Part shown: positions 27,850 to 37,100 of the stretch, piece by piece
Numbering within the stretch: the stretch's first letter is position 1
How the letters are laid out: each line of letters begins with the position of its first letter
The notes under the pieces: generated by a model
The model's database searches: none
Told to the model about the DNA's origin: nothing
What the model saw: only the letters and a program-made list of their open reading frames with translations
DNA from: Lachnospiraceae bacterium
Lineage (GTDB): Bacteria > Bacillota > Clostridia > Lachnospirales > Lachnospiraceae
Direction: 5' to 3'
DNA length: 64,000 nucleotides
NCBI GenBank assembly: GCA_900199595.1
Contig: FZRB01000002.1
Span: 1 to 64,000 of the forward strand
Position numbers and translations under genes: made by a program

Positions 27850-29385
27850 TTAATACTGACTATAAACAAATGCATCCGAGCTGTAGCCCGGTCCATATAT
27901 ACCGAATATAATGATAGCAAATATTAATGCAAAATATAATATCCATCTAAGCACTATCGGATATGCTGCTACTGTTTCTCTTATATTGTCTCCCTTTTCC
28001 TGACGGAAGCTGATGAAAAACAGAACAAGAAGTGCAAATATCAGACAGCACATGTTCTGTCTGGAAAGTCCTGCATTAAAGAGTTCTCCGTCAAAGAATA
28101 TCCAGGGATTAAAATCTCTGAAAAAGGACTTCACCATGGCTCCGCTCACTCTGAGACTTCCAGGAGCAGTAAGCAGCCTTCCACCGCAGAAAACAAAAAA
28201 GGTTCTTATTCTCTGCCAGCGCTTCCAGCCCGCAGACTCAGAATTTATATGCAGTCTCTCATTCAGCTTTTTTATCTCAGGAGCCCAGACCGTAGATATG
28301 ATTATCAGAACTCCCCAGTAAAGTCCCCAGACTATATAGCCAATTCCGGTTCCGTGCCAGAGTCCCGTAAGCAGCCACACTGCAAGAAGCGGAATAACTG
28401 TCATTATATTCTTTCCGGCTCTTGTTCCTCTTTTCTCTCTTACCTTTTTTCCTATACCGGTAAGCCAGGGGCTAAGGACCAATGGCATATATACATAATC
28501 CTTAAACCATGCTCCCAGTGTTATATGCCACCTTCTCCAGAATTCTGCAGCAGAGGTACTGAAAAACGGTCTTTTGAAGTTTTCCGAAAGCGTAACTCCA
28601 AAGCATTCAGAAACACCCAAAGCTATATCCATACATCCCGAAAAATCTGCATACAGCTGAACAGCTGAAACAACTACAGCCAGAAAATAAAAAATACCTG
28701 AATAAGCAAGATGGTTTCCAAATACAGCTTTAGTCATAAGTGCGGCTCTGTCCGCAATAACCATCTTCTTAAACAGTCCCCAGAGCACTCTCTGAAGGCC
28801 AAAGGTCACTCTTTTATAGTCAAATTCATGTCCCTCCAGAAGCTGTGTCTGAAGAGCCTTATGCCTTGGAATCGGTCCTTCCACTATCTGCGGAAAATAT
28901 ATAGAATACAGCATCAGATGAAGTATATTCTTTTCAGCAGCTGTCTTACGCCAGTATACGTCGGCCATATATCCAACGAGCGCAAATGTGAAGTAGGATA
29001 TTCCCAGCGGTATCAGAACATCTATAGTAATAGTATGTCCCATTATCACTCCGGACAGTCCGGATAGTGCCTTTGACGCTATCTTAAAAAACACAAGCAT
29101 TCCCACAATTATTATGGTACCAATTATGAGAACCGGTTTTGCTTTTTTCTTTTGTTCGTTTTTATCCTTTGAAGCATCCTCATATACAGATGATATCTTT
29201 CTTCCTGTCAGAAATGCAGTGAGCACAGCCAGCAAAAGAAAAATCACCTTTAGAGCCCCGCCATATATATAAAAGGCGAGGCTCGAAAGAAGAAGTACTA
29301 TCCATCTGTACCTTAACGGCAGCAGAAAATATAATATAAATGTTGCTGCAAGCAGCAGAAAAAATGTAAACGAAATGAATGACAT
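27850..29385 (-). CDS. MBOAT-family O-acyltransferase (DltB/AlgI-like)
   Basis: A 511-residue polytopic membrane protein with about 10-12 membrane segments. MBOAT landmarks are YFPQIVEGPIPRHKAL, ADFSGCMDIALG, AEFWRRWHITLGAWFKDYVYMPL and the catalytic-type His in LLTGLWHGTGIGYIVWG. DltB and AlgI relatives pass an acyl group from a cytoplasmic thioester across the membrane to a cell-surface polymer. With the carrier protein (51 nt downstream) and the ligase fusion it completes a dlt-like acylation module. The polymer is likely that made by this operon; the acyl group is unknown. Confidence 0.92.
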   Translation of the reverse strand: MSFISFTFFLLLAATFILYFLLPLRYRWIVLLLSSLAFYIYGGALKVIFLLLAVLTAFLTGRKISSVYEDASKDKNEQKKKAKPVLIIGTIIIVGMLVFFKIASKALSGLSGVIMGHTITIDVLIPLGISYFTFALVGYMADVYWRKTAAEKNILHLMLYSIYFPQIVEGPIPRHKALQTQLLEGHEFDYKRVTFGLQRVLWGLFKKMVIADRAALMTKAVFGNHLAYSGIFYFLAVVVSAVQLYADFSGCMDIALGVSECFGVTLSENFKRPFFSTSAAEFWRRWHITLGAWFKDYVYMPLVLSPWLTGIGKKVREKRGTRAGKNIMTVIPLLAVWLLTGLWHGTGIGYIVWGLYWGVLIIISTVWAPEIKKLNERLHINSESAGWKRWQRIRTFFVFCGGRLLTAPGSLRVSGAMVKSFFRDFNPWIFFDGELFNAGLSRQNMCCLIFALLVLFFISFRQEKGDNIRETVAAYPIVLRWILYFALIFAIIIFGIYGPGYSSDAFVYSQY

Positions 29386-29397
29386 TTGATTAATATC

Positions 29398-30606
29398 CTA
29401 TGGTTTTACTTCAAACTTGTATATACCTGTTGATGCATTCTGGAAGCCCATTCCACTCTTTCCCTTGTTATTGGTATACTTACCACTCACCATAAAGTAT
29501 ACGAAAAACTCAAGCTTACCATTGGATTTCTTTCTCATCTTCATGCCTTCTATCTCAAGCTTGTTCTTGTTAAAGGTTATTTTCTTTGGTGAATCCTCAG
29601 GCTTTAATGTGATTTTAGGCTCAATATCTATAACCTTTGATACATCTTCCATGTCATATTTCTGATCAAGCTGTGACTTGCCTTCTTTATAAGTCTTCAG
29701 CTTGATAGCATATATCTGAGCACCCATTTTGAAATTACCACCACATACATAAAGCATGTTATCACATACCTGGTAGCTCTGGAAATTGTTGTAAGGAACC
29801 AGATTAGTTCTTAAGTTTGCTGTCTGGTACTTTGCAGCCTTTGTAATCTTGTAGCTCTTATTATTTCCAAGCTTATCAAGAGCTTTGTTGATCTTCTTGT
29901 AATTATAAGCTACATAATTAACTCCGGACATAAACTGAACTCTGAATACTATCTGATTATTGTCTTCATCGATAGCAACATTCAGTCTTCTGAGAGGATA
30001 GCCAGCTTCAAACTTGGCAGGTTTTCCGTCAATTACATTTGCCTTATCAAAACCAGTTATCTTTACGGATTTTTTAATGACCATTTTTGACTCTTCAACT
30101 GCCATAGTTATACGTTCTATATCTTTGCCGTATTTGTTTTTAAATGGAGTTGTTGCAACCCAGAGATTATACTCCTCAACCTCTTCATCGGGCTGAGTAA
30201 CCTCTATAGCCTCACCATGTCCATGTTTTTCAAGCACCATAGCATCCAGACACTCTGCTTTAGCATCAGCTCCAACCTCTTCAGGCATAGCGCATAGACA
30301 CAGAAGTGTGTGCTTTGTACTTCCTGTTCTACATTCGGATGTACATATAAGATACTTTCCATCCGGAGTAAATGCAAAATTCTGTACTGTACTTATCTTA
30401 AGCTTTGTTCCTTTAAACTTTTTAATAATACTCTTTGTGCCGTTGTAAGGCATATTTACCATGGTAAACTGCTTACCCTTTTCAAGCTTGGCAGAAGATA
30501 TCTTTACCTTTTTTGTTTTTGCAGATACCTCTGTAGCTGAAGTGAAAACAAATAATAAAGCAAGGAATACTGCTATTATTCTTATTGATAGTTTTTTATT
30601 TCCCAT
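29398..30606 (-). CDS. Secreted helveticin-J-like beta-propeller protein, paralogue 1
   Basis: A 402-residue exported protein with signal peptide (1-29, ending SAKTKK). The landmarks FTPDGKYLICTSECRTG, EKHGHGEAIEVTQ and YNLWVATTP (a GHG turn followed by a WVATxP strand) resemble, from memory, the beta-propeller of helveticin-J-like proteins. A paralogue sits two genes upstream in the neighbouring unit (31150-32355). First gene of the long polysaccharide/acylation unit, after a terminator and a candidate promoter. No enzyme motif is obvious; it may bind a surface glycan. The bacteriocin role known for helveticin J should not be assumed. Confidence 0.65.
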   Translation of the reverse strand: MGNKKLSIRIIAVFLALLFVFTSATEVSAKTKKVKISSAKLEKGKQFTMVNMPYNGTKSIIKKFKGTKLKISTVQNFAFTPDGKYLICTSECRTGSTKHTLLCLCAMPEEVGADAKAECLDAMVLEKHGHGEAIEVTQPDEEVEEYNLWVATTPFKNKYGKDIERITMAVEESKMVIKKSVKITGFDKANVIDGKPAKFEAGYPLRRLNVAIDEDNNQIVFRVQFMSGVNYVAYNYKKINKALDKLGNNKSYKITKAAKYQTANLRTNLVPYNNFQSYQVCDNMLYVCGGNFKMGAQIYAIKLKTYKEGKSQLDQKYDMEDVSKVIDIEPKITLKPEDSPKKITFNKNKLEIEGMKMRKKSNGKLEFFVYFMVSGKYTNNKGKSGMGFQNASTGIYKFEVKP

Positions 30607-30636
30607 ACAAGCTTCTCCTTTCCGTTGGTTTGGTTT

Positions 30637-30665
30637 ATTATAACATAATATACCCCGATATAAAA
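30637..30665 (-). promoter_or_regulatory. Candidate promoter of the 22-kb surface-polymer unit
   Basis: A consensus -10 TATAAT (30637-30642, minus strand) lies 17 nt from a weak -35 TTTTAT (30660-30665). It sits between the terminator at 30672-30690 and the ATG at 30606. Confidence 0.45.
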
Positions 30666-30671
30666 GAAAAA

Positions 30672-30690
30672 GACTATCCTAGTGATAGTC
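30672..30690 (-). terminator. Rho-independent terminator after GtrA gene
   Basis: Stem GACTATC/GATAGTC with a 5-nt loop, followed on the minus strand by TTTTTCTTTT. It overlaps the stop codon of the GtrA-family gene and divides the exporter unit from the acylation/glycosylation unit. Confidence 0.85.
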
Positions 30691-31123
30691 ATTCCTCTTT
30701 TTTATTCTTGTTAAATACAAAGAATTTACTGAAAATGTAATTCGCCACCATTACGATGACCTGAACAACAAGTTTCATTATCTTATCATTCATACCGAGG
30801 ATTGTAACAAATAAAAGCATTATTCCCTGTTCCATAAGAAGCGTTCCTACTCTGGCAGCAAAAAATGCAATCGCTTCTCCGAGAATCTTCGGATTCTTAC
30901 TTTCAAATACATATTTCCTGTTTGTGAAATATGCAAAGGTAACAGCTGCTATCCAGGCCAGAACGATAGCAGCCTGAAGCTGAAAACCATTTTTCGGATC
31001 AAGAAATGTAAAGACACAGCCGTAATATACAACAAAATTAACCAGTGTTGTAAGAACTCCCACAATAAAGTAATTAACTATCTCTTTATATTTCAAGTAT
31101 AGATCCTTGATAAATGCAATCAC
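30689..31123 (-). CDS. GtrA-family membrane protein
   Basis: About 144 residues with four membrane segments and the GtrA signature (YFIVGVLTTLVNFVVYY near the start, AVTFAYFTNRKYVFESK in the middle). GtrA proteins are proposed to flip or assist polyprenyl-phosphate-linked sugars and to pair with GtrB-type transferases, here perhaps the enzyme at 22752. GTG at 31123 is preferred (AAAGGGG eight nt upstream); a TTG two codons earlier is too near that site. It closes the ABC exporter unit. Confidence 0.85.
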   Translation of the reverse strand: MIAFIKDLYLKYKEIVNYFIVGVLTTLVNFVVYYGCVFTFLDPKNGFQLQAAIVLAWIAAVTFAYFTNRKYVFESKNPKILGEAIAFFAARVGTLLMEQGIMLLFVTILGMNDKIMKLVVQVIVMVANYIFSKFFVFNKNKKEE

Positions 31124-31149
31124 CGTCAAATCCCCTTTAATATGATTAA

Positions 31150-32355
31150 CTACTGCTCAGTTTCCACAGTATCCTCAGCACAGAATTTATATACTCCTAT
31201 ACTGCTGGTTATAGGTATATCTCTTTGATAAAAATTAATATATAAATCATGATATCCGTATTTATCGTGATAAACCTTAAGCCCCTCTATTTCCAGATCA
31301 TCACGTCCCAGATCCTGTTTCTTAACTGTAAGCTGTGGAATAATATTTATAATTCTTTCAAACTGCTTTTTTGTTATTCTCTTCTGCTTTGTCTTACCCA
31401 TCTTCTGGGTCTTATATTTTGTAACATATATCTTTGCTCCCCTGCCAAGATATCCTCCGCATATATACAGTGTATTATCCAGTATACAGAAGCTTTGATA
31501 TGTTTTATACGGGTATGCATTTATCTGAAGATTTGCCAGCTGCCACTTTGCAGCATTCTTCATATCAAATGCCAGACCGTCTTCAGTTTTATTAAGCGCT
31601 TTATTTATTTTTTTATAATTATAAATCAGATATCTTATCTCACCGTTCGTAAATTCTACCCTGAAGGCTATCTGATTATTTTCTACGTCAATTGAAACAT
31701 TCACTCTGTTTGGCATATATATGCCGTTCTGGTCACTGAAACGGGTAGCCTTTCCCTTTTTATTGACATTTGTCCATTTGAAGTTGGAAAGCCTTACAAC
31801 ATTGGTTATGATACCAACATCATTCACAACCTCATAAGTGATTCTTGCTATCTGAAGTCCGTAAAAACCACCTGTAGGCTTTGTTGCAACCCATATATCA
31901 TAGGTTTCTACATTAAGATCAGGCTGAGTGATATCAATTGTTTCACCGTGTCCGAAATTAGCAAGAACTGTTGTTTCAATAAAATTCGCTTTTGCAGTGG
32001 ATTTTATCGTCCCAGGCATTCTGCATCTTGAAAGAAGCGTATGTCTCTTACCACCGCTTCTGCCCTCTGATGTAGTAAAAACGTATTTACCATCCGGTGT
32101 ATACGCAAAATTCTGAATAGTACTCGGTGTGAGCTTCTCTCCGTTGTACTCCTTTATAGGGCTGTTTTTACCATTATACGGCATACCCTTAAATGTAAAC
32201 TGCTTACCTGCCTCCAGCACATCCGGTGTCAGGTTGGAAAAAATAGTATCACTTTCGTCTTCCGCAGCAAAAGAAGGCATATTAAAAGCAGAAAATGTAA
32301 TACATGCTGCAAGTATAACTACTATGAATTTTTTTATATTTTTGTGTAACTTCAT
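31150..32355 (-). CDS. Secreted helveticin-J-like beta-propeller protein, paralogue 2
   Basis: A 401-residue exported protein with signal peptide (1-30, ending PSFAAED). It parallels the product of 29398 in order and spacing: KQFTFKGMPYNGKNS against KQFTMVNMPYNGTKS, QNFAYTPDGKYVFTTSEGRSG, NFGHGETIDITQ, YDIWVATKP and LYICGGYLGRGAKIY. The two differ mainly in the C-terminal third. It lies 31 nt after the ABC ATPase gene, so exporter and secreted protein are probably co-expressed. Likely a glycan- or wall-interacting protein; function not established. Confidence 0.65.
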   Translation of the reverse strand: MKLHKNIKKFIVVILAACITFSAFNMPSFAAEDESDTIFSNLTPDVLEAGKQFTFKGMPYNGKNSPIKEYNGEKLTPSTIQNFAYTPDGKYVFTTSEGRSGGKRHTLLSRCRMPGTIKSTAKANFIETTVLANFGHGETIDITQPDLNVETYDIWVATKPTGGFYGLQIARITYEVVNDVGIITNVVRLSNFKWTNVNKKGKATRFSDQNGIYMPNRVNVSIDVENNQIAFRVEFTNGEIRYLIYNYKKINKALNKTEDGLAFDMKNAAKWQLANLQINAYPYKTYQSFCILDNTLYICGGYLGRGAKIYVTKYKTQKMGKTKQKRITKKQFERIINIIPQLTVKKQDLGRDDLEIEGLKVYHDKYGYHDLYINFYQRDIPITSSIGVYKFCAEDTVETEQ

Positions 32356-32386
32356 TTAAAACCTCTTTTTTGTAACAATATCCAGC

Positions 32387-33352
32387 CTATTTAATATTAA
32401 ACTCCTGATAAAGAGCCTTTCTCTCCTCATCTTTCATTTTATCAATCTTCTTTAACCATCTCTTCTGTCTGTCCATAAGCGCCTCATTCATGATCATTTC
32501 ATCATTATGATTTTCAACTCTTTCTCTTTCAGACATCTTAATAAACAGATTATATCTTCGAGATGATTCAATTATTTCTTCCATACCGGAAGGAACAACT
32601 CTCTTCTTCTTTGGAATGGAAAGGAATACCTCATATGCATCACATATAGCTTTAGTATCCCCGAATGCAATCTGATTTCCATGATCCAGCCATAGTACCT
32701 TATTGCACATTTCTCTTACCTGACTCACCGAGTGTGATACGAGAATTCCCGTAACACCTCTGTCAAGTATCTCTTTCATCCTGTCACGGCTCTTCTTTCT
32801 GAAGGAGCCGTCTCCTACACTCAGAACCTCATCCAGGATAATAATATCCGGATTAACCAGACATGCTATGGAAAAACCAAGTCGGCTCTTCATACCACTG
32901 GAAAGCTGTTTGAACATTCTGTCTTCAAATTCCTCCAGCTCAGCAAATTCGATGATCTCGTTATACTTTTCATCTATGAATTGTCTGGTATAGCCCAGAA
33001 GAGCTCCTCTTAAATATGTGTTTTCTTTAACAGTAAGATCTCCATCAAAACCGGAGGCCAGTTCCAGAAGCGCAGCCACCTTTCCTCTGGTTTTCACTGT
33101 TCCTTCAGTAGGAACCATAATTCCTGTAATCGCCTTGAGCAGTGTCGATTTACCGGCTCCGTTTGTACCTATGATACCGAGCATATCACCCTTTTCAAGA
33201 TCAAAGGTAATATTCTTATCAGCCCAGAATTTCTGAACCTCATAATTGCCTGTAATCTTTCTGACCACATACTCCTTGAAGCCTATATTTCTGAAATCAC
33301 CTGTAATATATGTAATTGAAACATTGTTTACTTCAACTGGTTTTGCTTTCAT
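32387..33352 (-). CDS. Polysaccharide/teichoic-acid ABC exporter ATPase (TagH/Wzt-like)
   Basis: A 321-residue nucleotide-binding subunit. Walker A GTNGAGKST near residue 62, signature QLSSGMKSRLGFSIA, Walker B DIIILDEVLSVGD and the switch His in LVSHS are all present, as expected of the TagH/Wzt/KpsT group. After about residue 245 it has a helical, charged extension (RERVENHNDEMIMNEAL) rather than a folded carbohydrate-binding domain. It powers export of a lipid-linked polymer with the permease encoded 16 nt upstream. Confidence 0.92.
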   Translation of the reverse strand: MKAKPVEVNNVSITYITGDFRNIGFKEYVVRKITGNYEVQKFWADKNITFDLEKGDMLGIIGTNGAGKSTLLKAITGIMVPTEGTVKTRGKVAALLELASGFDGDLTVKENTYLRGALLGYTRQFIDEKYNEIIEFAELEEFEDRMFKQLSSGMKSRLGFSIACLVNPDIIILDEVLSVGDGSFRKKSRDRMKEILDRGVTGILVSHSVSQVREMCNKVLWLDHGNQIAFGDTKAICDAYEVFLSIPKKKRVVPSGMEEIIESSRRYNLFIKMSERERVENHNDEMIMNEALMDRQKRWLKKIDKMKDEERKALYQEFNIK

Positions 33353-33368
33353 TTATAAGTCCTTATAT

Positions 33369-34139
33369 TTATACATAATATAAAAATCTCTTATTGTAGT
33401 GCTTATAGAACCAGCACCCTATTCCCAGAAAGAGCAGTGCATAGAAGAAACAAAGTCCATGATATGCAAGACTTGGTATATTTCCATCTATCACTATGGT
33501 TCTAAAATACTTGATATATACATACACCGGATTTGCCAGGAATGCTCTTCTTACATTCGGATTATCAAATCTGTCTACATAGTAGAAAATCGCTGATGTA
33601 TAAGTAAGCAGTGTAAGGAATATATCATACAGATACTCTATATCCCTGAAGAATACATATAGTGCAGAAAGAATCATTCCTATTCCTATATTCATTACCA
33701 CCAGACATACGATTGGAATGATCAGGCAGAAAAAGTTCATGTGAAATGTAATATGATCTGCCAGTACAAAAAGGAAATATATAATTATAGTCAGCCCAAA
33801 ATTGATCAGTGCTGAAACATTCTTTGAAAAAAGAAAGAGATACTTCGGTACATTTATCTTGGTAAAAATACTGGCATTACCAACAAGAGAAGACATTCCA
33901 CCCTTGGTAGATTCCTTATAAAAGGACATGACTATATTTCCACTGAAAAGATAAATGATATAATGCGGTGAATTTCTTCCGAAAAACTGAGTAAAAACCA
34001 GTGCCATTACAAGCAGATTTAAAAGCGGACTGAGCATACTCCAAAACATACCCAGAACCGTTCTTTTATATTTTTTCTTGAAATCTCTTTTTACGAGTTC
34101 CTCAAAAAGAAACTGATGCTCCTTAAGCTTTCGTATCAT
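33369..34139 (-). CDS. Polysaccharide/teichoic-acid ABC exporter permease (TagG/Wzm-like)
   Basis: A 256-residue ABC-2 type permease with six membrane segments. The cytoplasmic N-terminal FEELVKRDFKKKYKRTVLGMFWSMLSPL stretch is typical of TagG/Wzm proteins, and the end carries the usual GCWFYKHYNKRFLYYV. With the ATPase it forms a half-size dimeric exporter for a lipid-linked wall polymer. Its ATG at 34139 lies 16 nt inside the end of the EAL-fusion gene, so both are translationally coupled. Confidence 0.92.
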   Translation of the reverse strand: MIRKLKEHQFLFEELVKRDFKKKYKRTVLGMFWSMLSPLLNLLVMALVFTQFFGRNSPHYIIYLFSGNIVMSFYKESTKGGMSSLVGNASIFTKINVPKYLFLFSKNVSALINFGLTIIIYFLFVLADHITFHMNFFCLIIPIVCLVVMNIGIGMILSALYVFFRDIEYLYDIFLTLLTYTSAIFYYVDRFDNPNVRRAFLANPVYVYIKYFRTIVIDGNIPSLAYHGLCFFYALLFLGIGCWFYKHYNKRFLYYV

Positions 34140-37100
34140 CTTTCATCCTCTGATAATCTTTCACGGTTATATCATAACGTCCGTAGGTTTCGCTGATTCT
34201 GTCCTCACGGGCATTTGTTATTATACCTTTTTCATTATTTATGTCAACTATTATATCAGAATTGTTTATTATTACGTCAGTATCATCAGTACAACCACCA
34301 TAGCTGTATGCACTTTTTCCCATACCATTATATCTAAGTGCAGCAGTGTCTATGGAAAAGTTTGTATGTCCTACATAGCAGCCGACTCCGGTCGAATAAT
34401 CAGACCGTACGTTTAATATGATACTCATATCATGAGCCTTCACAGAAGCCTCTTTACCGTCTACGCTTCCAATCAGTGCCATACTCTTACCGGCTCCTTT
34501 ACATTTTATGAGCGAACGCCACATTTCTATATTGGTAGAATTCTCAACACTTCCTATGCAGACGCCCTTGTAAAGTGTTGTATCTATGCTGACATCCGTA
34601 TCATGTACAACAAGAGGATTGTCACCACTTATAGAGCCTATTCCGACTCCCTCATCACCATTTATCTGAATAGTGTATTTACCTCTGTGAATCCTGACAT
34701 CTCCACCAGGACCTGAACCTATGCCAATACAGGTTTTGCCGTTCAGTTCCATATGTATTTCACCATCCTGATAAAATTCCAGAAGTCCATGTTTTTTACT
34801 TATAGTATTTCCTATACCGTAAATGTCTGAAGCAGAGAGCTTTATGATCAGATTTCCGTCTCCCTCCATGGTCAGCTTTGAATTCTCAGGCACCTTGATA
34901 CCACCGCCTGTAAAACTGTTTTCACCTACCAGACAGAGGGTAACATTCGAATTTTCCGCCATTATAATACAAGGGCGGTTCTTTATATTTGAAAGAGCCA
35001 CATTCTCCAGTGTAATTCTTCCGTCGTAGCCTTCAAGTATCTCTATATGAATTTTCGACTTAGTTCCCGGTGTTCCGACTATAGTAATATCTCTGAAAGT
35101 TGAATCCTTCTCGCCTACAACTATGGAGGTTTTATCTTCTTTGATCAGTTGTCCTATAGATATCCTTCTGACTCTTCCTGCTATATAGGAATTATCAGAC
35201 GAACCATCTTCTTTCTCGCGGTGATATCTGCTGATTTCCATCTTAATGTTGCTGTCTATTGAAGTAACAACAGTTTCTGAAGGTCTTGCCACATAATACC
35301 CCTGAATCAGATCAGCCCCAAGATTAATAACTGTTCTGAGTTCCTCCGGAGTTTCAACTCCTTCGGCAAGGGCCTTAATATTATTGGCATGGCAGAATTC
35401 TACAACCTCTCTCACAAAATGCTGTTTCTGAGAGCTTGTCTGTATCTCTGACAGAAGTGATCTGTCAATCTTAACATAATCAGGCATATATCTTAGAAGA
35501 TTACCTACATTGGAATATCCGGTTCCATAATCATCTACGGCAATTCCTATTCTGAGACGATTATATCGCTGCTTTAATTCATTCAGCTCATCATCATTCA
35601 GCTCTGCCTGCTCAGTCAGTTCAACAACAGCCGTATCAGCACATTTTTTCAGCATATTATCTATAGCTGAAAAATCTTCATATTCCAGCTTGCAGCCCGG
35701 TATACTGTTTATAAATACCTTTCTGCCGGTGAACCATTCAGGATTATCCTGAACGATACTTAATACATTTATAAATGTAGCCTTTTCTATATCATTTATT
35801 CTGTTCAGCTCACTAGCACACTTTATTATCTGAAGCGGCGGAATCCTGCTATCTGTTGCAGATCTCATAAGCGCCTCATAGGAGAATATCTCACCATCAA
35901 CAGCACTTACAATCGGCTGGAAATGATATTTGAAAAGATTATTGTTAAGAATATTCTGGACCTCAGAAAGCTCATTCAGATCAGAATTAAGCGAAAACTT
36001 AGTCATCTGTTTCGGCTCATTCTCACGTTTAAGCTCTTTTATGATCATGAGTCTCCTGATACCCTCAAGTCCTCTTGAAACATCTCTTATCCAGAGTCTG
36101 TATACCTCATCGTAGCTTCTCGGTTCTGAACCATAACTGACCATGGCATAACCGAAGGATTGATTCTCCACATACAGAGGCGTAAAAATGTATCCTGAAG
36201 GTTTTATATCTTCATACACAGGCAGCATCTTATCTCTTTCAAATAAACTATCTGTGCCTATGGTTCCTTCAGACAGCTTATCAGCATTATATGACAATGC
36301 ATTTATAACCTTGGAGGAATATCCTATTTTTGGAAAGCCCTCTTTTACCATTCTGTCCGGATGGAGCCAGAGATCATTTAATACAATATTAAATCTATGG
36401 GCACTTCCCAGCTGAAATACATTTTCGTATACAGCATCCATCATTTCCAAGAGATCTTCACTGCATGAGAAATCATCCATCATGAAATTATGTATAGAAA
36501 AATAGCCTTCTTCTGAATTATGTGTCTGCCATGTTTTTCTTCTGTCAAGCTTTATTGGAGCATTCTCTTCTATGCAGCCACAGCTCTCACCTATAAAAAG
36601 TCTTGCATCAAAGGAAAGCCGCTCCGGCTCCTCATTATTCATAAGCTTCAGAAGAGAATCAACGGAGTATACTCCATATTCCTCAGCAGCAATATATGTA
36701 GAGGTAAGCGGTTTAGGACAGGTTCTTCCTTCCTCAGAAGTGCCATATCCAAGCACAGCTATATCACGAGGAACCGAAAGACCTCTTTTTTCCATCTCCT
36801 CAGCAAAACCTATTGCCATGCAGTCATTTGCACACATAACGGCCTCTGGAAGATGTTCCCTGTCTCTTAAAAGAGTTTCTGCGCAGCCACATCCACTTGT
36901 ATACCAGAAATCACCGTAGAAAATCCTGTCCTCACGGACTTCCAGCCCATGAGCCCTCATAGCATCCTTATATGCCTCCAGCCTTCTCTTGGAATGCATG
37001 TGGTTCTTACGTCCGGTCAGATAAGCTATATCCTTCATGCCATGATCCTCTATAAGATGATTCATAAGACCATATACAGAATTATAGCCGTCAGTCCAGA

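Noticed and set aside
29398-32355. Bacteriocin (helveticin) production locus
   Set aside because: Only fold-level resemblance is seen; there is no immunity gene or bacteriocin-type transporter, and the neighbours are wall-polymer genes.
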